A stretch of DNA of 64,000 nt from Bacteroidota bacterium (lineage in GTDB: Bacteria; Bacteroidota; Bacteroidia; Bacteroidales; UBA12077), in NCBI GenBank assembly GCA_020444275.1, contig JAHLLG010000003.1, positions 310,001 to 374,000 of the forward strand, in the 5' to 3' direction. Each line of letters starts with the position of its first letter. Positions within the stretch are counted from its first letter, which is position 1. Below, piece by piece: positions 1 through 8,374 of the stretch. Position numbers and translations under genes: made by a program. Under the pieces are notes generated by a model, which was given only the letters and a program-made list of their open reading frames with translations, did no database searches and was not told where the DNA came from.

Positions 1-1
1 G

Positions 2-3000
2 GTGATTAGCTTGGATGGTTCCCAATCTGGAGTTACTTACCAATTGTTGCTAAACGGTTCTAGTATTCGTGGCTCGGAACCAGGAACAGGATCAGAAATT
101 AGTTTTGAAAGGCAATTTATTGAAGGTAGATATACAGTAGTTGCAACAAACACGTCGGGATGTACGACTCAAATGTTTAAATATGCTAGATTAACTGCAG
201 TTTCACCACCATCTGCTTATTCAGTTACCGGCGGTGGTTCATATTGTGAAGGGGGTCAGGGTGCAGAGATTGGTTTAGACGGTTCACAGTCAGGAGTTAC
301 ATATAACCTGATATTAAATGGTTCGTCGGTAAAAAGTAGCGAAATAGGAACAGGAGCAGCCATAAGTTTTGGAAATCAGACTACTGCCGGAACTTATACT
401 GTTGAGACTTCAAATTCGGAATGTACAACAGTGATGAACGGATCCGCGAATATTACCGTTTCTTCTTTACCTGTATCTTATTCAGTAACAGGGGGCGGTT
501 CATATTGTAGCGATGGTTCAGGAGTTTCGATTGGATTAAGTAACTCTCAGAAAGGAGTTAGCTATCAACTTAAACTTGATGCAGATGGTAACTCGGGTAG
601 CCCGGTAGTAGGAGTAAAAGATGGGTTTTCCATAGGTTTTGGTAAACGAACAGTACCAGGCAATTATACGGTTGTTGCCACAAACTCAAATGGCTGTTCA
701 ACAACAATGAGCGGTTCGAAAACTATTACAGTATTATCATTACCAACTGTTTATGCAGTGACAGGAGGAGGTGCATATTGCAATGGTGGTTCTGGGGTTG
801 AAATAGGTTTAAGCGATACGCAGACAGGAGTTACTTACCAGCTTAAACGTGATGGATCCAATACAGGAAATCCAATTGCAGGAACAGGCGCATCTATTAG
901 TTTTGGAAATCAAACTGCAGCTGGCACTTATACGGTTGTTGCCACTAATTCTCAGGGTTGTTCTAAAACAATGAGTGGCAGTGCTTCCATAACCATAAAA
1001 TCCCTCCCAATACCACCTTCTCCAATAAATGATGAAAGATGTGGAAAAGGTATTGTTAACCTGAAGGCAAACCCGGAATTGTCTGAAGGACAAACAGTGT
1101 GGTTTAATTCAGGTGGAACTGAACAAATTAATACAGGTACAGCGTATTCTCCATACATTCTTGAAACTACCAATTACATAGTAAAAACGTATAATATTAA
1201 TTCAAAATGTTATAGTACTCCCGTAACAGTAACCGGGGCTGTTAATCCTAAACCAACTAAATTTGATGTAACAGGAGGTGGAGTAAATTGTGATGGCAGT
1301 CAGGGAGTATCCATAAACTTAAGTGGCTCTGAATTAAATATGTCATATCAATTAAAACGGGATGGAACGATTGTTGACAATAAAACAGGGACTGGAGGTT
1401 CAATTACATATGAAGATATTACAACTCCTGGTGATTATAAAATTTACACAGATAATAGTGCAAGCGGTTGTTCAATAGCTATGAATGGAACTGCTTCGAT
1501 AACTGAAGGAACATCACCAACTGTTTTTTATGTTTCCGGAGGTGGATCTATTTGCAGTGGAGGCGAAGGAGCAGTTGTAAATTTAAGTAATACTCAGGAC
1601 GAAGTTACATATCATTTGTTGCGAGATGGAATTAATACTGGTATATCGATATCTGGAGGTGGACTTCCTATTAGTTTTGAAAATATTACCGATGCTGGAA
1701 CTTATACCATTAGAGCAATAAACAATATAAGTGGGTGTTCAAAATTAATGAAGCTCAAAGCAATAGTTTGGGTGAATACACCACCTGATGTTCCTGTTTC
1801 AGTAGAGGGTGATACTCGCAGTGGTTATGGTCCTGTAACCTTATCTGCAGAACCTGGTACCGAAGGATGTGTAGTAAATTGGTATACATCCGATGGAGAA
1901 TTTATTCAATCAGGTGAAACCTACACTCCAAATCTTTTCAGGAGTACAGATTATAAAGTTACAACCTATAACACCGAAACAGGTTGTGAGAGTGATGAGG
2001 TAATCGTAACAGCTACGGTAAACGACATGTATCTTCACGATGCACCCAAAACAGAAAATAAAAATTATTCAAGAAAGGTTATGCCCAAAGTAGCTGTAAA
2101 ATCAATCAGTGGGTTAGATTATCTAACCAGAGATCAGGTGGTTGAGCAAATCTCTTATTTTGACGGATTAGGTCGTACAGAACAATCTCAAGTTACAGGT
2201 ACAGGAGATATGGACGACTATATGATACAGGTGTATAGCTACGATAAGTTTGGTCGTGCAGACACCTCATTCCTTCCATTTACTAATCAAACAGAAGGCC
2301 AATATTTAGCAGATGCCAGACAAAAACAAGAAACATATTATGAAACTGATGATAGCAAAAATATTGCTATCAGTCACTCTCCATGGGCAACTGTAACATA
2401 TGATTCTAAAAGTCGTGTCGAGGAGTCTTCTTCTTTTGGTGATCAGTGGCAGATTACTACCGGAACAAATTATACGAAAAAAGCAATCTATGAAACCAAT
2501 TTAGCTACTGATAGTGTTATAAAGTGGATTCCTTCGGAAGATGTTTATCTTGGAGATGTGTATTATACTGATGGTAAGTTATACAAGAAGGTAGTAACCG
2601 ACGAAAATGGGATAACCGCTATATCATTTACAGATAAAGACGGTAAACTTATTATGAAAGAGCAGGAAGGACTACAGACCTACTATCTTTACGATATTTA
2701 CGGGCGGGTAAAACATGTATTACCACCAGAATATGTCGAAAATTTGGCTAATACTACTGTACCTTATACGGTAGATATAACCGATCCACTTGTAATGCAG
2801 TATTGCTATACATATGTATATGGCGAACGAAGCTTACTAGTAGAAAAACACTTGCCGGGAATAGAAAAAATCGAATATGTGTATGATAAGCTGAACCGCC
2901 CGGTATTATCACGGAACGGAAACCTGAGAAACAGTAACCAGTGGAGTTTTGTTAAATATGACAATTTCGGAAGGACTGCGTATTCAGGTATCTGGACTGA

Positions 3001-5605
3001 TGATGATGCTTTGAGCCGTAATCAGTTACAAGATATGTTATTTGACAGTGATGTATACGAAACAATTGACTTTACAACTGGAGAATATTCAAATAATGCA
3101 TTCCCGCAGCAAAATACAGATATTCATGTGTTGAATGTGTACGATGCGTATCCCCTTAATACAAAACCATATATTAATAGCAAGGGAAATGAAGCACCTA
3201 CATACAGTATTAATGCCAAAGGGAACCTTACCTATTCAAAAGTTAAAGTTTTAGACGGCAGTAATACATATCTTGAAACGGTATTGTACTACGACACATA
3301 CAACCGGGTAATACAAAAACACTCCGATAACATTTATGGTATGATCGATATTGTGAATATGAAGTACAACTTTATGGGGCAGGTTACCGAGCAGGTTGTC
3401 GATCATCAAATGCCTGATGCGAATTCGGAGGTAGTAAGTAAATATTACTCCTACGACCAGGCAGGGCGTTTAAAATCCATAGAGCAGGAAATTGAAGCCG
3501 ATGCAAACGGCCGGGTAAAAATGGTTGAACTCGAATACAACAAGCTGGGGCAGGTTACGGCAAAAAAACTGCACGAAACAGCATCGAACCAGTTCTTGCA
3601 AACGGTAGATTACAATTACAATATACGTGGTTGGTTAACCGGAATTAACGACCCCGATGAGCAGGGAACCGATAACGACCTGTTTGCCATGAGATTGCAT
3701 TATAACGATGAAATAAAAGCAGAAACTGCACTGAATAACGGAATGATTTCAGGAATAGAGTGGAAGATATTTGATAGCAAATCAACCAGCGGAACTAAGA
3801 AACGCTCGTATGCATTTACCTACGACGATCACTACCGCTTAACAGAGGCCGATTATTTCGACGATGATGCAACAACGCAGGAAAATTTTGATGTGTCGTA
3901 CAATTACACAACCAATGGTAAAATAAGCTCGTTGGAGCGTTATGGTAAAACAGGTACAGATCTGTATGGTAAAATTGATGATTTGACGTATACCTATACC
4001 GGTAATCAATTAACGAAAGTTGACGATGCCGGGCTTAGAGGAGAATCTTCAGTTTTACCTAACAATTTCCCTGATTTGGAAACAACAGAACAAACTGAAT
4101 ATTTGTATGATGAAAATGGTAATATGTATGTAGATAAGAACAAAGGATTAACTAATATTACCTATAATCATTTAAACTTGCCAACAAGAGTTGATTTCGA
4201 AGATGGTAGCTATATTAACTTTTTATACGATGCACAAGGTAATAAGCTCGAAAAAGAGGTAAAACAAGCTGGATCAACTTCAGATTTTTATACATTTGTA
4301 GGTGGTTTTATTTACGAAAACGATAATTTAGCACAAATAGTAACCGAACAAGGAAGAGTGACAGTATCTGGCACCACATATAAATACGAATATTACCTCA
4401 AAGACCATTTAGGTAGTACACGAGTAATGTTTGCCGACGATGGTAACGGTAATGCCGAAATTCTGCAGGAAACACACTATTATCCGTTTGGTTTAACCAT
4501 TGACGGATTAAGTTATGGTAGTGCAGAAAATAACACGTTATTCTCAGGCAAGGAATACAATTCTGAGATTAACCTAAACTGGTATGATTTTGGGGCTAGG
4601 AATTATGACCCTTCACTCGGTATGTGGTTTAACGTGGATCCAATGGCCGAGAAATATATATCTTCTTCTCCATACCATTTTACAGCCAATAATCCTGTAA
4701 ATTTCAGGGAAACTAACGGAATGGAATTTGAATGGAGAGACCCTGATGATACACCTGAAGGAGGAGGTAATTTTGGTAATGGCAGTGGAGCTGCTGCACC
4801 AAATTCTATTTTATATGCTTTGCTGGGAGGTTATGGAAATATGTTTAGTAGTGATTTCTTTCGAAATAGTATGGATGAAGGTTCGTTTTACTCTAGTCTT
4901 ACTACTGAACAATATGATAATCTTCAAACATTTAAGCGAGCTCAAACCTTTGGTATCTCAAGTGTTTCGGAAGGGTATTATTCAAGTAATGGAACTTACT
5001 ACTCTGTAGAAAGCTATGGTGGAGATCGAAATGGCAATGGATTTGTGAATTTTACAGGCGGCACAATGATGTTTGGTAATGGTAATGCTACTGAATATGG
5101 TGGAATAGGTACTTGGTTTGCAGGAGAAGGTGGAACAGCTTATGCAGAACCTGGTGATAATTTTCTTGGTTGGGTCAATCCACAAGAACCAGATAAGGTT
5201 GATTTAGATAATCCAGGTTTTTCAAAACAAATTCGATTATGGAATTGGTATTTGAAGAGTGTAAATTTCGAGAAAACAAATGGACGTCAATATCACTTGA
5301 CAGAGATATTTATGACTCCAAAGGAAGCTAAGAAATTGGATTGGAACTTTTTTAAATCAACAAACGAAATTGTAAGGACAGGAAAGTTTGGTTGGAAAGG
5401 TACAGACGTAAATTTTATCTATCAAATTAAGGATGGGAATTTTAGTGACTATGGTGGACATAATTATAGATTTAATTTTGTAGGTAGTACACATGAAGAT
5501 ATTGTAGGAGATTGGCATAGAGTTTCTTGGCTTAATGGAACTAAGGTTGTAGCAGACTTTTGGTTTAACAGTTATGATTACAAACAATTTTTTATGAATT
5601 ATTAA
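2..5605 (+). CDS. RHS-repeat giant exported protein with uncharacterised C-terminal tip (5' partial)
   Basis: The reading frame is open from the first bases, so the gene begins upstream; the GTG at base 2 lies inside a repeat and is not a real start. The visible part opens with five complete modules of about 85 residues beginning with a VTGGG/VSGGG-type motif and containing conserved Cys residues, interrupted and followed by Ig-like segments. From about residue 690 comes a DUF6443-like segment (YFDGLGR), then YD/RHS repeats, and the RHS core near residues 1460-1570 (KDHLGSTR, YYPFG, WYDFGARNYD, DPMAEKY). The last roughly 300 residues differ from the other RHS protein here and match no family I recognise. 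Such tips are usually the effector part of polymorphic toxins; that this one is toxic is inference. A small lipoprotein gene follows 10 bases downstream. Confidence 0.9.
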   Translation: MISLDGSQSGVTYQLLLNGSSIRGSEPGTGSEISFERQFIEGRYTVVATNTSGCTTQMFKYARLTAVSPPSAYSVTGGGSYCEGGQGAEIGLDGSQSGVTYNLILNGSSVKSSEIGTGAAISFGNQTTAGTYTVETSNSECTTVMNGSANITVSSLPVSYSVTGGGSYCSDGSGVSIGLSNSQKGVSYQLKLDADGNSGSPVVGVKDGFSIGFGKRTVPGNYTVVATNSNGCSTTMSGSKTITVLSLPTVYAVTGGGAYCNGGSGVEIGLSDTQTGVTYQLKRDGSNTGNPIAGTGASISFGNQTAAGTYTVVATNSQGCSKTMSGSASITIKSLPIPPSPINDERCGKGIVNLKANPELSEGQTVWFNSGGTEQINTGTAYSPYILETTNYIVKTYNINSKCYSTPVTVTGAVNPKPTKFDVTGGGVNCDGSQGVSINLSGSELNMSYQLKRDGTIVDNKTGTGGSITYEDITTPGDYKIYTDNSASGCSIAMNGTASITEGTSPTVFYVSGGGSICSGGEGAVVNLSNTQDEVTYHLLRDGINTGISISGGGLPISFENITDAGTYTIRAINNISGCSKLMKLKAIVWVNTPPDVPVSVEGDTRSGYGPVTLSAEPGTEGCVVNWYTSDGEFIQSGETYTPNLFRSTDYKVTTYNTETGCESDEVIVTATVNDMYLHDAPKTENKNYSRKVMPKVAVKSISGLDYLTRDQVVEQISYFDGLGRTEQSQVTGTGDMDDYMIQVYSYDKFGRADTSFLPFTNQTEGQYLADARQKQETYYETDDSKNIAISHSPWATVTYDSKSRVEESSSFGDQWQITTGTNYTKKAIYETNLATDSVIKWIPSEDVYLGDVYYTDGKLYKKVVTDENGITAISFTDKDGKLIMKEQEGLQTYYLYDIYGRVKHVLPPEYVENLANTTVPYTVDITDPLVMQYCYTYVYGERSLLVEKHLPGIEKIEYVYDKLNRPVLSRNGNLRNSNQWSFVKYDNFGRTAYSGIWTDDDALSRNQLQDMLFDSDVYETIDFTTGEYSNNAFPQQNTDIHVLNVYDAYPLNTKPYINSKGNEAPTYSINAKGNLTYSKVKVLDGSNTYLETVLYYDTYNRVIQKHSDNIYGMIDIVNMKYNFMGQVTEQVVDHQMPDANSEVVSKYYSYDQAGRLKSIEQEIEADANGRVKMVELEYNKLGQVTAKKLHETASNQFLQTVDYNYNIRGWLTGINDPDEQGTDNDLFAMRLHYNDEIKAETALNNGMISGIEWKIFDSKSTSGTKKRSYAFTYDDHYRLTEADYFDDDATTQENFDVSYNYTTNGKISSLERYGKTGTDLYGKIDDLTYTYTGNQLTKVDDAGLRGESSVLPNNFPDLETTEQTEYLYDENGNMYVDKNKGLTNITYNHLNLPTRVDFEDGSYINFLYDAQGNKLEKEVKQAGSTSDFYTFVGGFIYENDNLAQIVTEQGRVTVSGTTYKYEYYLKDHLGSTRVMFADDGNGNAEILQETHYYPFGLTIDGLSYGSAENNTLFSGKEYNSEINLNWYDFGARNYDPSLGMWFNVDPMAEKYISSSPYHFTANNPVNFRETNGMEFEWRDPDDTPEGGGNFGNGSGAAAPNSILYALLGGYGNMFSSDFFRNSMDEGSFYSSLTTEQYDNLQTFKRAQTFGISSVSEGYYSSNGTYYSVESYGGDRNGNGFVNFTGGTMMFGNGNATEYGGIGTWFAGEGGTAYAEPGDNFLGWVNPQEPDKVDLDNPGFSKQIRLWNWYLKSVNFEKTNGRQYHLTEIFMTPKEAKKLDWNFFKSTNEIVRTGKFGWKGTDVNFIYQIKDGNFSDYGGHNYRFNFVGSTHEDIVGDWHRVSWLNGTKVVADFWFNSYDYKQFFMNY

Positions 5606-5615
5606 AAATAGAACT

Positions 5616-6149
5616 ATGAGATTTTTTATAGTATTATTCATGGTAATAATTTCTTTTTCCACGTGTAAACAAGAGAAACTAGTAAATGAATTAAAAAGTA
5701 AATCAGATTTCATTGAGGGTAAATGGAAATTTAAAGAAGTGTTTCCTGGAAATTATGAAATAACACAAACAAAGGGCTCTGAATATTCAAAAGTAGCTTT
5801 TACAAAAAACGATATATTAGGAGTTGCTCTAACTTACCATTTTAAGAAAACAAGGATAAGTGATGAAAAATATAGAGTTAAATATTTCTCATTTAGCGAT
5901 ACTTTATGTGTATTTGATGAAATGAAAAACGGTGAGAGGACGTTTTTTAAAGGTAAATATTACTATTATTATGTGATATTAAGATTAAATAAAGAGTTTA
6001 CGCCTACAAGGGGACAAATAGATTATTATTATAATTTTCAAGATTCACTAATTAATATACGTGGGAATGATCTGCCCGATTTACCTGAATTAAAAAAGTC
6101 CGAGACAAGGGTTGAATATGAGGAAGAAGAAATTGTTGAGAATGAATAG
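5616..6149 (+). CDS. Small lipoprotein downstream of RHS tip, candidate immunity protein
   Basis: This 177-residue protein has a short hydrophobic signal segment ending in a lipobox-like FSTC at about residue 17, so it is probably lipidated and faces the periplasm or cell surface. The mature part starts with a GKWKF-type stretch reminiscent of lipocalin-like beta barrels, contains several Tyr-rich strands, and ends in a strongly acidic tail (EEEEIVENE). I do not recognise a family. Its start lies 10 bases after the stop of the upstream RHS gene, the place where polymorphic toxin loci carry their immunity gene. An immunity role is inferred from position only. Envelope location would suit a toxin acting outside the cytoplasm. 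Confidence 0.75.
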   Translation: MRFFIVLFMVIISFSTCKQEKLVNELKSKSDFIEGKWKFKEVFPGNYEITQTKGSEYSKVAFTKNDILGVALTYHFKKTRISDEKYRVKYFSFSDTLCVFDEMKNGERTFFKGKYYYYYVILRLNKEFTPTRGQIDYYYNFQDSLINIRGNDLPDLPELKKSETRVEYEEEEIVENE

Positions 6150-6207
6150 TAATAGAAGATCTTAATACAAATAAAAACGAAATAAACAAAAAGGTTCGAG
6201 CAATTTG

Positions 6208-6340
6208 CCCAGTTCGACTGAGGCTAAATAAAAGCACATAACAGTTCGGCGGTGGTTGGAACCACCGTCGTTCTATTTTAAGGAAATTGGATTTAGAAAT
6301 GGAATAAAGTAAACCCAACTTTTAAGGTTGGGTTTGTTTT
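6208..6340. repeat. Dispersed palindromic repeat, copy 1
   Basis: The segment starts with CCCAGTTCGACTGAGGCT, contains a hairpin built on GGTGGTT/AACCACC with central GG, continues through a conserved stretch (TTCTATTTTAAGGAAATT), and ends in a perfect 9-bp terminator-like hairpin AAACCCAAC/GTTGGGTTT (6311-6319 with 6327-6335). A second near-identical copy lies at 6662-6800. The 88-residue minus-strand frame across this copy is repeat sequence and is probably not a gene. Confidence 0.8.
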
Positions 6341-6403
6341 ACCTAAAAAGGTATAAATATTACTTATAAGTACAATTTTACATATTCTTAATTTAGAATT
6401 GTT

Positions 6404-6664
6404 CTATAGAGCAAAACCGTTTTGAGTATCTTGTATTTTAGAGTAAAAGCTAAAAGCTTTAATTATTTTTTTAATTGTTAATTTTTCTTCGTCTTTCAGT
6501 TTATCATATCCTTTTAGAAGTTTAGTCATCTCCTGGTCATCAATATAAAGCGAATAATCTAGTTCGGTTAAATAATCCAGGGATACTTCCAAAGCATTAG
6601 CAATTTTCTTGGCTACATCAATAGAAGGAATTGTTTTATCGGTCTCGTACCTTGAAATAATCCC
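6404..6664 (-). pseudogene. XRE-family transcriptional regulator, 5' part lost to repeat insertion
   Basis: The minus strand encodes the second half of a Cro/C1-type helix-turn-helix domain (ISRYETDK, then IPSIDVAKKIANALEVSLDYL) followed by a helical C-terminal segment of about 50 residues. The first helices and the normal start are missing: immediately upstream of IISRYE the sequence becomes the dispersed repeat at 6662-6800. The frame stays open through the repeat to an ATG at 6775, giving a chimeric 123-residue reading frame. The first 38 residues of that frame are repeat-derived and near-identical to a frame in the other repeat copy. I call it a disrupted regulator. Expression of the chimera cannot be excluded, but with half of the HTH gone it should not bind DNA normally. 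Confidence 0.75.
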
Positions 6665-6800
6665 AGTTCGACTGAGGCTACTAAATAAAATTACAAAACA
6701 GTTCGGCGGTGGTTCCAACCACCGTCGTTCTATTTTAAGGAAATTGTATTTAGAAATGGAATAAATTAAACCCAACTTTAGAAAGTTGGGTTTGGTTTAT
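6662..6800. repeat. Dispersed palindromic repeat, copy 2 (disrupts the XRE gene)
   Basis: This copy matches 6208-6340 over its whole length with few differences. Its central hairpin reads GGTGGTT-CC-AACCACC, where copy 1 has GG in the loop. It ends in a terminator-like hairpin with 12-bp arms (6768-6779 and 6782-6793). Its left edge lies exactly where the XRE homology stops, so it looks like an insertion into or replacement of that gene's 5' end. Confidence 0.8.
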
Positions 6801-6820
6801 TTTTTAATTGAGGTAAAGTA

Positions 6821-7216
6821 TTATAATTGGTTTTTCTTACGAAATTGGTTTTTCAAATCTTCATCATCCACTTCCTGTTTTAGTTTTTTAAGTCTTGTGC
6901 TTTCGGTGTTTGAATTATGTATTTTGAGAGCCGAGAAACAGAATAATCCAAGAATTAATATGCTAAGAATAGATTCCAGGCTTAACATGTTATCAATATA
7001 AAAGCCAGGAGAAATACCTCTAACCCATTTTAAAGGAGGAATAAACTTATATATATAGTCGTAAAGTTCAATAATGGTGTGCTGAGAAGCGGCTTTATAA
7101 CCAGCTTTAAGAAAAGAGTTTATAAGCATAAATAATGTTAGAAACAAAACAGGGTAATAGATTAAGCGTGTTTTTCTTATCTTTCTTTTTCTTGCTTCAA
7201 TATCCATACTAAGCAT
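6821..7216 (-). CDS. Small two-span membrane protein, possibly YniB-like
   Basis: This is a 131-residue protein with a basic N-terminus (EARKRKIRKTR), a hydrophobic segment at about residues 18-38, a loop of about 45 residues, a second hydrophobic segment around residues 78-97, and a charged C-terminal helix (KLKQEVDDEDLKNQFRKK). The layout, a membrane span, a loop, a second span, then a charged helix, recalls the YniB family, but the resemblance is weak and I would not transfer the name. Met4 at 7207 is an alternative start. The gene is transcribed towards the repeat hairpin at 6768-6793, which could terminate it. Function is unknown. Confidence 0.6.
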   Translation of the reverse strand: MLSMDIEARKRKIRKTRLIYYPVLFLTLFMLINSFLKAGYKAASQHTIIELYDYIYKFIPPLKWVRGISPGFYIDNMLSLESILSILILGLFCFSALKIHNSNTESTRLKKLKQEVDDEDLKNQFRKKNQL

Positions 7217-7287
7217 TTTAAAAGGTTAATAATTTAATGAATGTTATATCCAATAAGCTGCAACAAGAATGCAATAAAAAGGATTAG

Positions 7288-7512
7288 AGCCCCCCTAATG
7301 GCGCAAGCGTCTCGCTTGTGCCTTTGTCTTAATGCAAGTTTTACTTGCATATTAGCTAAAAGCTAATAATAATTATAAGTCCAAGCTTGGAAGCTTGAAC
7401 TATAGTATTATTTATAGCTTGTACCTTTTCATTCTGTTAACTTTTAGTTAGTAGTAAACTGAAGGTCTATTTAATTAAAAAGTCCAAGCCAGTCCCGATA
7501 GCTGTCAGGATT
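7288..7512. repeat. Composite palindromic repeat, copy A
   Basis: The segment has a run of short hairpins: GGCGCAAGCG..CGCTTGTGCC, GCAAGTTTTACTTGC, TTAGCTAAAAGCTAA and CAAGCTTGGAAGCTTG. A conserved tail (AAGTCCAAGCCAGTCCCGATAGCT) follows. The same framework recurs at 28,559-28,772 in the same orientation. It is non-coding and resembles REP/BIME-like elements spread by RAYT or IS200-type transposases. That assignment is inference, as no transposase is nearby. Confidence 0.75.
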
Positions 7513-7577
7513 GATTACGTGTGACTTTATTTCGTTATTTTATCCGTTAAGGTAGAACAATATGAATTAATTATCGT

Positions 7578-7585
7578 TAAATTTG
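7578..7585 (+). promoter_or_regulatory. Possible promoter -7 box for the RelBE-like pair
   Basis: TAAATTTG matches the Bacteroidota -7 consensus TAnnTTTG and lies 24 bases before the antitoxin ATG. I see no clear -33 TTTG at the expected distance. Confidence 0.4.
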
Positions 7586-7609
7586 TAGAAATGAAAAACA
7601 TTTAAGACA

Positions 7610-7810
7610 ATGAAAGGAATAAACTTTGTAACCAATGCTAAAGGCGAAAAAGTTGGATTAATGATCGACTTAAAAAACCATGACAAAGTTATCAATGAAT
7701 ATCTTGAGGACTTATTTGATTTAATTGATATTAACTCACGTAAAGATGAAGAGACTTTATCTTGGGATGAAGTTAAGAAAGGACTTCAGGAAGACGGAAT
7801 CATTGATTAA
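7610..7810 (+). CDS. RelB/Phd-like antitoxin
   Basis: A 66-residue acidic protein that begins MKGINFVTNAKGEKVGLMID and ends with a SWDEVKKGLQEDGI segment, the pattern of small antitoxins paired with RelE/ParE-type toxins in Bacteroidota. The N-terminal strand-turn-strand stretch resembles the dimerising part of Phd/YefM- or RelB-type antitoxins, and the C-terminal helix would wrap the toxin. It starts 9 bases upstream of a RelE-like gene, in toxin-antitoxin order. The antitoxin is intact while the toxin carries a nonsense codon. Antitoxins of this type usually repress their own promoter; no operator is evident here. The exact family cannot be fixed by eye. Confidence 0.7.
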   Translation: MKGINFVTNAKGEKVGLMIDLKNHDKVINEYLEDLFDLIDINSRKDEETLSWDEVKKGLQEDGIID

Positions 7811-7819
7811 ATTTTGTTT

Positions 7820-8080
7820 ATGGAATATCAAATAAGAATCAAGAAATCTGCAATAAAGGAACTGTCCAAACTTCCAAAACCTATAGCAGTAAAAGCAAGT
7901 AAGGTAATCGACCAATTTAAGACAAATCCTTATCCGAAAGGTTTTAAGAAATTATAAGGGTCAGACAATGATTATCGAGTAAGAATCGGTGATTATAGAA
8001 TTTTATATTCTATTCATAATGATATATTAATCATCGAAGTAGTAAAGATTGCTCACCGTAAAGACGTTTATAAGAAATAG
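7820..8080 (+). pseudogene. RelE/ParE-family toxin with in-frame nonsense codon
   Basis: Translating from ATG at 7820 gives an 86-residue RelE-like protein (start MEYQIRIKKSAIKELSKLPK; end KIAHRKDVYKK) with one in-frame TAA at 7955-7957, codon 46. Both sides of the stop match the family in the same frame. The later half has the characteristic YRVRIGDYRILY and HRKDVY segments that hold the catalytic basic residues of RelE-type ribosome-dependent mRNA interferases. Family members often have Lys near this position, so a single AAA to TAA change would explain it. The truncated 45-residue product lacks the active-site half and should be inactive. A sequencing error is the main alternative. Confidence 0.8.
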
Positions 8081-8163
8081 TTGTTTTCTCTTCATGCCTT
8101 TTCTTTATTACACCAAATGGCACATCCCGGTATATAAATCTAATAATTATTGAGAAATTTGGT

Positions 8164-8195
8164 GTGCAAGCAAATATTGTTTGCACCATTTTTTA
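8164..8195 (+). terminator. Terminator-like hairpin after the toxin remnant
   Basis: GTGCAA (8164-8169) pairs with TTGCAC (8181-8186) and is followed by ATTTTTTAT. The stem is short and imperfect. The rest of 8081-8374 holds no gene that I can support. Confidence 0.45.
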
Positions 8196-8320
8196 TGCTA
8201 ACTTATGATAGAAATTCATAACGAAGGACTTTATGTGCGAACCACAATTTAGCATCAATCTAATTAGCTAATTTTTTAACAGTTAGCCCGAAAAACATTT
8301 TTCCGTTCAGATAAAATTTA

Positions 8321-8328
8321 TAATTTTG
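8321..8328 (+). promoter_or_regulatory. Possible promoter -7 box for the secretin operon
   Basis: TAATTTTG fits TAnnTTTG and lies 46 bases before the secretin start at 8375. Because the following genes overlap or abut, this may drive 8375-15,284 as one transcript. The -33 element is not convincing. Confidence 0.4.
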
Positions 8329-8374
8329 AATTCCTTTTTAATTGATTAGTTATTAACCGAAAATCAATAAAACA

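Noticed and set aside
4728-5185. Overlapping ORFs in other frames within the RHS gene
   Set aside because: They are shadows of the RHS frame, which is continuous and has family motifs.
6052-6318. 88-residue minus-strand ORF across repeat copy 1
   Set aside because: It lies largely in repeat sequence that recurs at 6662-6800 and partly antisense to the lipoprotein gene. There is no independent support for a gene.
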